Assembly (NCBI GenBank): GCA_027068725.1 | Contig: JAMOMD010000214.1 | Location: 1 to 9,079 of the forward strand | From: Thermoproteales archaeon | GTDB taxonomy: Archaea; Thermoproteota; Thermoprotei; Thermoproteales; Thermocladiaceae | Length of the DNA: 9,079 nucleotides | Direction of reading: 5' to 3' | Shown here: positions 1 to 6,120 of the stretch, piece after piece | Layout of the letters: each line of letters begins with the position of its first letter | How positions within the stretch are numbered: position 1 is the stretch's first letter | The notes under the pieces: generated by a model | What the model was told of the DNA's origin: nothing | The model's input: the letters and a program-made list of their open reading frames with translations, nothing else | Database searches by the model: none | Made by a program: the position numbers and the translations under genes

Positions 1-351
1 TCCAAAATGTGTTTGTAGTACTTCTCGAAGTCTTTCTATATCAAGTAACGTGACTGGTAGTGCAACTATGCCTAGTAGTCCTATGGTCTCTTTGCCAGGT
101 TCAACACCTAGTGCTCTTGCTCTCTGTATGCATTCCTGATCGTTTTCTGGACAGGTTATTGTTAAGTCAAGTTTCATTATATATCCTTCATCGACTGCTT
201 TCTTGATTGTATCAAGAATTGAGGGGTCCTTGATTGCCTTGACAAATGCCTTGTCTACCATCGTGTATCCTGTTAGTCTATCGTTGACTTTCAGGACTAG
301 GAGAAGAACGTAATCTGACGATTTTAGTTCGTTTAGGTCAAGTATTCTCAT
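1..351 (-). CDS. hypothetical protein, 3' end cut by window edge
   Basis: An ATG at 349-351 on the minus strand opens a frame of 117 codons that runs off the left edge without a stop. The product begins MRILDLNELKSSDYVLLLVL. It looks like a soluble alpha/beta protein of ordinary charged composition, with no signal peptide or membrane segment. Two cysteines lie close together (TCPENDQEC, about residues 72-80), followed by a hydrophobic stretch GLLGIVALPVTLL near residue 100. I do not recognise the family and see no catalytic motif. The start is supported by a TATA-like TTTTACAC at 374-381, centred about 26 bases upstream, which predicts a leaderless mRNA. The gene is divergent from the lipid transferase at 397, separated by 45 bp. 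That it is coding is fairly certain, because it is open throughout, has a well-placed promoter and its codon use matches the neighbours. Its function is unknown. Confidence 0.75.
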   Translation of the reverse strand, partial: MRILDLNELKSSDYVLLLVLKVNDRLTGYTMVDKAFVKAIKDPSILDTIKKAVDEGYIMKLDLTITCPENDQECIQRARALGVEPGKETIGLLGIVALPVTLLDIERLREVLQTHFG

Positions 352-396
352 AGTCTACGTTATGCACAATATAGTGTAAAATGTTTAACACACGTC
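352..396. promoter_or_regulatory. divergent promoter pair, two leaderless starts
   Basis: This 45-bp gap separates two divergent ATGs. On the plus strand AATATA (369-374) is centred about 26 bases before the ATG at 397. On the minus strand TTTTACAC (374-381) is centred about 26 bases before the ATG at 351. Both fit the archaeal TATA-to-start distance, so each transcript should begin at or next to its start codon. The two boxes touch, so the two preinitiation complexes probably compete. This is read from spacing and motif likeness only. Confidence 0.5.
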
Positions 397-1002
397 ATGT
401 TGACGCGCATAAAGCATCATATTGAGAAGAGACTTGCAAATCTTGCAAAGTTGATCCGAGCTGAGCCTAACATCCTGACTGGAAGTGCCATAATTGTGGC
501 CGTTATTGCGACTGTTCTCGCGTACCTGTTTAAGGGTCGTCTTGGCCTTCTTGTAGGACTTGTACTATTCTCGATCGCGTGTATGTTAGACATGCTTGAT
601 GGACTTGTTGCACGTTACTGGGGTAAGGTTACTAGCGCTGGAGCCTTCTTAGACTCAGTATGTGATCGCTACGTTGATTTCCTGATGCTTCTTACTCTAA
701 TGACTGTACTTACCTCAGAATATGCTAGACTCATGATCTTACTAGTGATCCTAGGCTCCTTCATGACGAGCTATGCTAGAGCTAGAGCTGAGAGTCTTGG
801 ACTGAAGCTAGCAGGTGTTGGTCTCTTTGAGCGTGGTGAAAGAGTCATAGCAGTACTCCTGCTATACCTCGTGCTTATCCTATCGAGCACAAGCACATGG
901 AATATCATAGGCAGCATCTGGCTGACCATACTTGCAGTTGTCACAAACCTGACCGCAATCCACAGGATCGTGTACTCATTCACTAGACTAAGGAAAACCT
1001 GA
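397..1002 (+). CDS. CDP-alcohol phosphatidyltransferase, probable archaetidylinositol phosphate synthase
   Basis: This 201-residue integral membrane enzyme of the CDP-alcohol phosphotransferase family transfers a phosphoalcohol onto CDP-archaeol during polar lipid synthesis. The full family signature is present: D65-x2-D68-G69-x2-A72-R73-x8-G82-x3-D86-x3-D90. The four aspartates bind the metal ions and CDP. About six hydrophobic helices follow (roughly 30-46, 49-62, 94-108, 111-122, 149-163, 170-186). The segment SYARARAESLGLKLAG then GLFERGERV (about 125-150) is typical of the archaeal subgroup that uses inositol-1-phosphate to make archaetidylinositol phosphate. I infer that substrate from likeness, and glycerol phosphate is the main alternative. 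Length is normal for the family. The ATG at 397 lies about 26 bases after a TATA-like box, so the mRNA is probably leaderless. The next gene begins 43 bases downstream but has its own promoter. Confidence 0.88.
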   Translation: MLTRIKHHIEKRLANLAKLIRAEPNILTGSAIIVAVIATVLAYLFKGRLGLLVGLVLFSIACMLDMLDGLVARYWGKVTSAGAFLDSVCDRYVDFLMLLTLMTVLTSEYARLMILLVILGSFMTSYARARAESLGLKLAGVGLFERGERVIAVLLLYLVLILSSTSTWNIIGSIWLTILAVVTNLTAIHRIVYSFTRLRKT

Positions 1003-1014
1003 GCTGAGTCAAAC

Positions 1015-1022
1015 CTTTAAAT
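1015..1022 (+). promoter_or_regulatory. TATA box of the acidic-tailed protein gene
   Basis: CTTTAAAT is centred about 27 bases before the ATG at 1046 and is preceded by the purine-rich AAAC, which resembles a BRE element. The spacing implies transcription starting at the ATG, so this gene is likely transcribed separately from the lipid transferase upstream. Confidence 0.6.
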
Positions 1023-1045
1023 TTACGTAACTTACGAACGCGACA

Positions 1046-1504
1046 ATGGTCAGGGGAGGAACTTCTAAGGAGGAATGTGTCGTAGTGTACATTGACAATA
1101 ATAAGGTAGTGAAGAAAGAGAAAGTGCAGGGAGATATAATAACAGTAGTGAAAAATTATGCAAAGAAACTCATAGATGAGTGGAATGCAGAGACTTCAGA
1201 TTTCATAGTACTTCGAGACAACTATACTTTAACACTGAAGAAACCTATCAAACCTGAAATAGTTGATACAATAAGAAAGTTCGGTGTAAGACACATGGGA
1301 GATAAGGTTGAGGTAACAATACCTGTCTACGAGCTACTATACAGTAATAGATGGGTCGAAGAATCATTCCAGGCAGATAGCCTAATACTGATATTACCAT
1401 ATCTTGGAGACGAAGTTACAGACCAGATCACGGAGACCGTTCTGAAAACGTTAACTGCGAGACAGGAAGAGGAAGAGGAACTTGAAGAATTTCCAGAAGA
1501 GTAA
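1046..1504 (+). CDS. small protein with acidic C-terminal tail, possible PolB1-binding protein
   Basis: This 152-residue soluble protein has no motif I can assign with certainty. Residues 10-100 look like a compact alpha/beta domain: a strand at CVVVYID, a helix about 30-47 (IITVVKNYAKKLIDEW), then strand-rich segments around FIVLRDNYTLTL and KVEVTIPVYELL. After a hydrophobic segment SLILILPYLGDEV (112-124) and a helix, it ends in an extreme acidic tail, E141-E152 (EEEEELEEFPEE). The Sulfolobus replicative polymerase PolB1 carries an accessory subunit, PBP1, with a strongly acidic C-terminal tail that limits strand displacement. The tail, the size class and the position tail-to-tail with PolB1 (15 bp between stops) make this a candidate PBP1 relative. 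That is inference, as I cannot align the two. The start is set by the TATA box at 1015-1022. Confidence 0.8.
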   Translation: MVRGGTSKEECVVVYIDNNKVVKKEKVQGDIITVVKNYAKKLIDEWNAETSDFIVLRDNYTLTLKKPIKPEIVDTIRKFGVRHMGDKVEVTIPVYELLYSNRWVEESFQADSLILILPYLGDEVTDQITETVLKTLTARQEEEEELEEFPEE

Positions 1505-1519
1505 ACGTGCACAACCTTA

Positions 1520-4156
1520 TTATAGGAATAGCTTAGTTGAGCCTAGTACTTCTTCGAACGATATTCCTAACGCATCTAACACCTGTTCAAGACTTGTCTT
1601 CAAGTATTCAACATATTTCTCAACATCTATCTCATCAATTCTTGCTAGTTGGACAGGCTTTACACCGTCCTTTGTTCTAGTCTTTACGAAGTGTATTATA
1701 TCGCCAGGACCGACATTTATGCCAAGTTGTTTTAGCTGAAGTGCTGCCTTGACATGCTGTGGCTTTGTCTTAGTGTACTGTTCTAGTGGTTTTGATAATG
1801 ACATTTTTATAGATAGCTTGTTCAGTGGTATCTCGCGTCTCCTGAGCTTATCATAATACTCTTTTACTTTTCTTCTAATGTCCTCGATGGACTTGTCGAC
1901 CTCTGTGATGTTCTGCATTCCTGAAATGATCTTCAAGACTTCTGCGAACACGTCCTTGACAAAGTCTGGCGTGTTCCTCTTCTTGCCAACCATGCCCTTG
2001 ATGTCTAGACTTCCGTCAGGTAGTATGCCTATGTAGTTCTTCTTTCTGCCACTCATTGCAACCATCTTGTAGACCTTGTCAACGTCAATGTCAATGCCTA
2101 GGACTTCCTCGACCCAGTTGATGAGTTCCTTCAGCTTATTCTCGTCAGGACTCCATATGAAGAGGCTATCTGTGTCACCGTACAGTGGTGTTAGTCCAAG
2201 CTCTATTGCCTTAGTGAGAGTCAGGCTCATTGCATATCTTCCAAGTGCTGTAACTAGCTCAGCAAGTGGTGGACAGTAGAGCTGGAATGCTTCTGCACCG
2301 AAGACTCCGTAAGATGCGTTGATGAATACCTTGAGTGCGTTCTGAACAACATCATAGAATTGCTTGAGCTCAGGGCTCTGAGTAGTCTTTGCAAGCTTCT
2401 TGTAGACGTAGACTCTCATGTCTCGTAGGATGCCTATGATTGTTGCTGTGAGTCCTCTCCTGTTTGTGCAAACCCAGTGTGGCAGATCTGGGACTGGCTT
2501 ATTGTTCTTCTGAGACTCGTCAGGACATTTGACCGTCTCGTAGGAGAGGTTCCATCTCTTGATAATTGATGGATACAGACTTGCGAAGTCTATGACATAC
2601 ACGTTCGGGAATATTCCAGGAACAGGATCTACGACAATTGCTCCAAGGTACTTCTTGCCCTTGATTATGGCCTTGGTAGCTGCCTCTCCCTTGACGTTTA
2701 TTATGTCCTCTTTCTCAGGAATTAGCCATCCTCTCTTTCTGTGCTCAAAGTACATCATGTTCTTGATCCATGCCGAGACTTGGCTACGCGTTATATCATC
2801 GAACGGTAGCTTAGAGATTCTTGCAAGTAGTACAATTAGCTTCATTACTAGCTCATTATCATACATTGTCAAGTACAGTGTCAGGAAGGCGTCGCGGAAG
2901 TTGTAGTTTATTAGCTCAGCATAGTCCATCTCAGCGATAGGCTTCTCACGTGGCAGCTTCCTGAGCTTGACAAGTGCTGAAGCAATTGCATCTAGAGTCT
3001 TCTCGGTTCCCCTATACTTGCCTCCAAATGCGTAAGTCTCGATTGCTCTTATGTTAAAGAACTTGTATAGATCAATATGTACGCCGAGTGCTACTGTCAT
3101 CTCATCTCTCTTTGCTATAATTGGAATCTCCTCTTTCTTGAAGCCGAGCTTCAGGGCTCTATTGTAAATGTACAGTAAGTCGAAATTATCACCGTTAAAT
3201 GTTACAATTATTGGATACTGGCAAATTGTTTTGAAGAGCTCGCGAAGCAGCTCATATTCACTATCAAAGAACATTATCTCAACATTATCATCACGCAACT
3301 TCTCGAGCTGTTTCTCATCAAACTCTAGGTCTGGCCTCTTCAGGACAAGCACTCTTCTCAGACCATCACTTCCTGCTAGTGCAACTGAGATTATCTCGTA
3401 GTTTGCCTCCTTGGGATTGGGTATCTTGTTCTCCTTTGGTGTAAATACCTCAATGTCTATTGCAAGTCTCTTCAAGTGTGGAACAGGTGCCTGAAAGAGT
3501 GGAAGCCAGTCCTCGACCTCTTTTAGCATGTACTCATCATTGCCATATAGTTTGAGAACGAACTCGCGAACATTTTCAGGAATCTCTACTGGAACTGGCA
3601 CAAGCTTGCCGTCCTCTATCCTGTAGTACATTCCTGGAATTATGCCTCTATCATAGATGTAGCAGAGATGGTACTTGATCTTAGATTCCCAAGTCTTGGG
3701 AAGTATATCTCTTATTGATTCTCGTCCACCTCCAATGCTGAGTGGATCCTTAGCACAGATCTTCGTCATTGTTACCCATCTGTCATTTAGCGCATCGTAC
3801 TTCCTGACTAGCTCAATATGACTGAAACCTTTGTGCTGTATTACTCTTGGGAACTTTGTTACAAGATCTTTTGGATCAATGTCTGTGAGAAGGTATGGTC
3901 TATGTCCAGTGTTGTCATACCAGAAGTAGACCTTATCATTAACAGGATCGTATAGTTTCACAAGTGCCTTACCTGCCTTACCATCGTACGTAACTGTGAG
4001 AACGATACAGGGAGGAGTGTTAGAGGGGGTCTCTGCTCGAAGAACAAATTCTACAGACTCTTCCTCTTCTTCCTCCCATTCTCTGAGCCGGACTTCCTCT
4101 TCCTCCTCTTCGAATTGGTCAAGATCGCGATGCTCTAAGTCTTCACTACGAACCAT
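1520..4156 (-). CDS. polB1: family B replicative DNA polymerase, crenarchaeal B1 type
   Basis: This 878-residue DNA-dependent DNA polymerase with 3'-5' proofreading is the likely main replicase. The sequence shows an N-terminal domain to about 230 with YDNTGHRPYLL and GIIPGM, as in Sulfolobus PolB1. The exonuclease domain has Exo I D234-I-E236, Exo II around N321-D326 and Exo III Y418-x3-D422. The polymerase domain has motif A DFASLYPSII (D523), motif B KVFINASYGVFG (609-620) and motif C YGDTDS (D661, D663). KKNY and KGMVGKKRNTP follow in the palm and thumb. All catalytic residues are intact and no intein interrupts motifs A to C. The N-terminus is odd: residues 16-33 hold two runs of glutamate (six and six) separated by EVRLREW, where Sulfolobus PolB1 has a PCNA-binding QLTLFDI. 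I see no clear PIP box at either end. The start agrees with the TATA box at 4185-4192. Confidence 0.97.
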   Translation of the reverse strand: MVRSEDLEHRDLDQFEEEEEEVRLREWEEEEEESVEFVLRAETPSNTPPCIVLTVTYDGKAGKALVKLYDPVNDKVYFWYDNTGHRPYLLTDIDPKDLVTKFPRVIQHKGFSHIELVRKYDALNDRWVTMTKICAKDPLSIGGGRESIRDILPKTWESKIKYHLCYIYDRGIIPGMYYRIEDGKLVPVPVEIPENVREFVLKLYGNDEYMLKEVEDWLPLFQAPVPHLKRLAIDIEVFTPKENKIPNPKEANYEIISVALAGSDGLRRVLVLKRPDLEFDEKQLEKLRDDNVEIMFFDSEYELLRELFKTICQYPIIVTFNGDNFDLLYIYNRALKLGFKKEEIPIIAKRDEMTVALGVHIDLYKFFNIRAIETYAFGGKYRGTEKTLDAIASALVKLRKLPREKPIAEMDYAELINYNFRDAFLTLYLTMYDNELVMKLIVLLARISKLPFDDITRSQVSAWIKNMMYFEHRKRGWLIPEKEDIINVKGEAATKAIIKGKKYLGAIVVDPVPGIFPNVYVIDFASLYPSIIKRWNLSYETVKCPDESQKNNKPVPDLPHWVCTNRRGLTATIIGILRDMRVYVYKKLAKTTQSPELKQFYDVVQNALKVFINASYGVFGAEAFQLYCPPLAELVTALGRYAMSLTLTKAIELGLTPLYGDTDSLFIWSPDENKLKELINWVEEVLGIDIDVDKVYKMVAMSGRKKNYIGILPDGSLDIKGMVGKKRNTPDFVKDVFAEVLKIISGMQNITEVDKSIEDIRRKVKEYYDKLRRREIPLNKLSIKMSLSKPLEQYTKTKPQHVKAALQLKQLGINVGPGDIIHFVKTRTKDGVKPVQLARIDEIDVEKYVEYLKTSLEQVLDALGISFEEVLGSTKLFL

Positions 4157-4184
4157 CTCTTCTACATACGGATATCCTAGATGA

Positions 4185-4194
4185 TTAAAAAACC
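4185..4194 (-). promoter_or_regulatory. TATA/BRE of polB1
   Basis: Read on the minus strand, GGTTTTTTAA is centred about 33 bases before the polB1 ATG. Transcription would begin 4-8 bases before the start codon, so the folded element at 4223-4300 lies outside the polB1 leader. No Shine-Dalgarno sequence is seen. Confidence 0.5.
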
Positions 4195-4222
4195 AACATT
4201 GTCCAAGTCGCGAGAATATTCA

Positions 4223-4300
4223 TGTGAGGGGAAGGTGCCCGTGGAGGACCCCCTCATTGAGAGCACGCTGCTCTCTTGGGGGTCCTCCAGCAGCTGGAGG
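4223..4300 (-). ncRNA. GC-rich structured element, candidate H/ACA-like guide RNA
   Basis: This lies in the otherwise AT-leaning gap between polB1 and xpf. Read on the minus strand, a 12-bp stem (TGGAGGACCCCC, 4289-4278, with GGGGGTCCTCCA, 4253-4242) is followed apically by an asymmetric internal loop (AA opposite AATGA) and a 6-7 bp stem (GAGAGC/GCTCTC) with a tiny loop. The internal loop fits a kink-turn: bulge AAU, then G and A facing AA, beside a run of G-C pairs. AAUGAGG is also the bulged strand of the U4 snRNA kink-turn. An ACA (4225-4223) follows the basal stem after exactly 16 bases, within the usual H/ACA distance. There is no lower stem, as in H/ACA-like RNAs of Pyrobaculum. The plus strand does not give a good kink-turn, which favours the minus strand. 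The promoter is uncertain (CATAAG at 4312-4319 is weak). It could instead be a regulatory hairpin between the divergent promoters. Confidence 0.4.
4284..4300. repeat. perfect inverted repeat, 7-bp arms, 3-base spacer
   Basis: CCTCCAG-CAG-CTGGAGG forms a small perfect hairpin. Its left arm is shared with one arm of the larger 4242-4289 hairpin, so the two folds exclude each other in RNA. It may be a structural switch or a protein-binding palindrome; nothing more can be said from sequence. Confidence 0.6.
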
Positions 4301-4340
4301 TTAACAATTCGTCTTATGTGTCTTTCTTCGTCAGTAACTG

Positions 4341-4348
4341 GCTTATGA
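4341..4348 (+). promoter_or_regulatory. possible TATA box of xpf
   Basis: GCTTATGA is centred about 34 bases before the ATG at 4379 and would give a leader of about 8 bases. It is a poor TATA match, clearly weaker than those of the neighbouring genes, so xpf may be weakly expressed or use a promoter I did not recognise. Confidence 0.25.
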
Positions 4349-4378
4349 GACCTGTAGACTAGGACTAACGAGAAACGC

Positions 4379-5152
4379 ATGGCCATCATCGTGATTGTTG
4401 ACTCGAGAGAGTACAGGACAGCAGAAGAGGTAGTGAAGAATCTCAGAAGGCTAGGAGCTACAGTAGTAGAACGACAGCTCGAGGTTGGTGATTACGTAGT
4501 CTCTGAGAGAGTTGCCATTGAGCGAAAGAGAGCACACGACTTCCTGAGCTCGATAGCTGATGGTAGACTATTCGAGCAGGCAAAGAAGCTTGTAGAACAC
4601 TACGAGAAGCCTATAATGATAGTGGAAGGAAGCATATGGTCAGCACTTAAGCACAGAAACATTCATGAACACGCCGTGCTTGGCGCAATGATAACACTCA
4701 TACTAAAGTTCAATATAAGAATACTCTTCAGCAGAGATCCAGAGACAACAGCATTCATAATATACGACATAGCAAAAAACGAACAAGAAAAAGAGAAAAA
4801 GTCCATAAAGACAGTAACTACAAGAAAAACAGCTACAATAAAAGAACTACAAATACAGTTTCTAGCATCACTACCAGGAATAGGACCAAGAAGAGCAGAA
4901 GCACTACTAAAAGAATTTGGAACACCACTAGAAGCCCTAAATAATCTTAAACTATGGTCACGTGTAGGAATACCAGAATCAACAATTGCATTAGTTAGGA
5001 AAGTCTTAACATCAAAATATGGAGAAGAAGCTTCAGAGGCTCACGTTGATATTAGTAGTCTAATAAAGAGCTCAGAAGCTTCGAAGAATGATAAGAAAGA
5101 ACAAGAGAAGACAAGCAAGATAGGTATATTTAAGTTTCTTGAAGAGTCGTAA
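4379..5152 (+). CDS. xpf: XPF/Mus81-family structure-specific endonuclease, short crenarchaeal form
   Basis: This 257-residue nuclease cuts 3' flaps and branched DNA in repair and fork processing. The nuclease domain (about 1-140) has D8, G37-D38 and the catalytic E48-R49-K50-x3-D54. A tandem helix-hairpin-helix DNA-binding domain follows (about 155-215, SLPGIGPRRAEALLKEFG). There is no N-terminal SF2 helicase, as is usual in Crenarchaeota and unlike euryarchaeal Hef. Crenarchaeal XPF works as a homodimer activated by PCNA through a C-terminal PIP box. Here the C-terminus reads KIGIFKFL (247-254), which fits the spacing of a PIP box but has Lys instead of the usual Gln. The linker to it (about 230-246) is Lys/Glu/Ser-rich and probably flexible. 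The 3' half uses markedly more A-ending codons than the 5' half. The gene is divergent from polB1 and ends 8 bp from the convergent membrane protein gene. Confidence 0.95.
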   Translation: MAIIVIVDSREYRTAEEVVKNLRRLGATVVERQLEVGDYVVSERVAIERKRAHDFLSSIADGRLFEQAKKLVEHYEKPIMIVEGSIWSALKHRNIHEHAVLGAMITLILKFNIRILFSRDPETTAFIIYDIAKNEQEKEKKSIKTVTTRKTATIKELQIQFLASLPGIGPRRAEALLKEFGTPLEALNNLKLWSRVGIPESTIALVRKVLTSKYGEEASEAHVDISSLIKSSEASKNDKKEQEKTSKIGIFKFLEES

Positions 5153-5160
5153 TATACTAC

Positions 5161-5967
5161 TTAGGCCTTTGGTTTCAATGTCAGTATTGCAGCACCTGCA
5201 ATGAAGTAGCTGGCCATTGATAGTACGTTAGATAGTAGCATGAGCCAATAAAGTGTGCTAGCTAATCCAAGTGGATATACTATAGATGCTGCAGACTTAA
5301 TATTTATGCTGCCACCTGTCAGTGCCTGATAATTGAGTATTGATGATGCGCTAGCGAAAAATGTTGATATGAATATTGGTATAAGGAGAATAGATACCAC
5401 AATAGAGAGTATTTGCAATATTGCGGAAGCCTTCAGACTTACTGCTCTGAACTTACTGCCAGCTGTCCATAGACTCGATATTTGGTTTATTGTGAAAGTT
5501 GCACCAAAGACTATTGCAAGTATCGCAAGTATGTAAACTTCAATAAATAATGGAAGATATTTTGCCATCACTGTAGGACTAATATTTGTAATATTGTGTG
5601 CAGCACCTGCAGTCTTGTGTATTGCCATTGATGATAGTAGTGTGAGTGAGTATATGAGTGATGCCAGTGTAGCTATTGAGAATGCTATGAATAGTATTCC
5701 TACAATACCTGTAACAGTCCACAGATTGTCATTAGCACTTCTTCCAAATATTATCCATCCAATAGATACTAATATTAGTGCGAATGCGAATAATATTAAC
5801 GAGAATACTCCTGCACCTGCTGCTCCTATGGAAGCCGTTGTTAGCTGTGTTATATTAGGTTTGAATGGATATACATAACTCAGTGTTATAGGCAATATTA
5901 GCTGTATAGCAGTTGCTACGCCTAGGAGTATGTACCCTATTCCAAGAACACTTTTATACGGTATCAT
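5161..5967 (-). CDS. predicted polytopic membrane protein, unknown function
   Basis: This 268-residue, very hydrophobic protein has about six membrane helices (roughly 7-31, 46-75, 83-112, 137-160, 178-205, 230-263). It has few charged residues and no cysteine. The loop at 31-45 and the loop at 113-135 (with NITNIS, 125-130) are polar and Ser/Thr/Asn-rich, and the latter may face outside. The first helix follows MIPYKS directly and could serve as a signal anchor. I do not recognise the family. It recalls the many lineage-specific membrane proteins of Crenarchaeota of this size, but I see no transporter or enzyme motif. The start is well supported: a strong TATA box (5989-5997) is centred 26 bases upstream, which predicts a leaderless mRNA starting at the ATG. 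The stop is 8 bp from that of convergent xpf. No functional partner is evident nearby. Confidence 0.85.
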   Translation of the reverse strand: MIPYKSVLGIGYILLGVATAIQLILPITLSYVYPFKPNITQLTTASIGAAGAGVFSLILFAFALILVSIGWIIFGRSANDNLWTVTGIVGILFIAFSIATLASLIYSLTLLSSMAIHKTAGAAHNITNISPTVMAKYLPLFIEVYILAILAIVFGATFTINQISSLWTAGSKFRAVSLKASAILQILSIVVSILLIPIFISTFFASASSILNYQALTGGSINIKSAASIVYPLGLASTLYWLMLLSNVLSMASYFIAGAAILTLKPKA

Positions 5968-5988
5968 AATGAGAAACGAGCAGGTTCG

Positions 5989-5997
5989 TATTTAAAC
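5989..5997 (-). promoter_or_regulatory. TATA box of the membrane protein gene
   Basis: Minus-strand GTTTAAATA, preceded by ATTAA, is centred 26 bases before the ATG at 5967. It is one of the best TATA matches in the window and fixes that start as leaderless. Confidence 0.65.
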
Positions 5998-6009
5998 TTA
6001 ATCATTGGG

Positions 6010-6021
6010 AAAAATGAAAGA
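6010..6021 (-). terminator. T-rich terminator after the C/D sRNA
   Basis: Read on the minus strand, TCTTTCATTTTT begins 6 bases after box D of the sRNA and is followed by CCC. Archaeal transcription commonly stops at such T runs without needing a hairpin. It separates the sRNA from the membrane protein promoter at 5989-5997. Confidence 0.45.
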
Positions 6022-6120
6022 TTAAGGTCAGCGTTCAAATCCTTCTTCATCTGTGAGAATCTGCCCTTCTACCTTTCATCACGCACTACTACTAGCATAG
6101 TCGTGTAGTACCTTAATCTT
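6018..6120. repeat. 11-bp inverted repeat bracketing the sRNA locus
   Basis: AAGATTAAGGT at 6018-6028 is the exact reverse complement of ACCTTAATCTT at 6110-6120. On the minus strand the downstream arm begins at the last base of box D, and the upstream arm lies about 28 bases before box C. The arms could close a long stem in a precursor. A small TACTAC/GTAGTA hairpin falls between the upstream arm and box C. Confidence 0.7.
6028..6082 (-). ncRNA. box C/D sRNA, predicted guide for tRNA Cm56
   Basis: The minus strand shows a full archaeal dual-guide arrangement. Box C is GTGATGA (6082-6076), then a 12-base guide AAGGTAGAAGGG, then D' CAGA (6063-6060, one change from CTGA). A 9-base spacer leads to C' ATGAAGA (6050-6044, one change from consensus), then a second 12-base guide AGGATTTGAACG, then box D CTGA (6031-6028). 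Equal 12-base guides are typical of functional archaeal sRNAs, where each C/D and C'/D' unit binds L7Ae, Nop5 and fibrillarin. The D guide is complementary to GUUCAAAUCC, the tRNA T-arm from G53, and the fifth base before box D faces C56. Ribose methylation at C56 is known in archaea. The target of the D' guide is unknown. The mature ends probably extend several bases beyond the boxes. A TATA-like GTTTAAGA lies about 39 bases upstream of box C, and a T run follows box D. Confidence 0.85.

Noticed and set aside
4058..4115. CTTCCT-type low-complexity tract as a microsatellite or regulatory repeat
   Set aside because: It is in frame within polB1 and simply encodes the glutamate runs; discussed there as a protein feature.
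4177..4389. 70-codon minus-strand frame across the polB1-xpf gap
   Set aside because: It reads through the folded element and the start of xpf, has no promoter or recognisable product, and its composition follows the hairpin arms. Treated as non-coding.
4373..4401. Box C-like CGATGATG on the minus strand over the xpf start
   Set aside because: No box D, D' or C' follows at guide spacing, so it is a chance match within coding sequence.
6028..6045. GTTCAAATCC on the plus strand as part of a tRNA gene T-arm
   Set aside because: The flanking bases (CAGCG and CCTTC) do not form a 5-bp T-stem, and no acceptor, D or anticodon arm is present. The match is explained by an antisense guide in a C/D sRNA.
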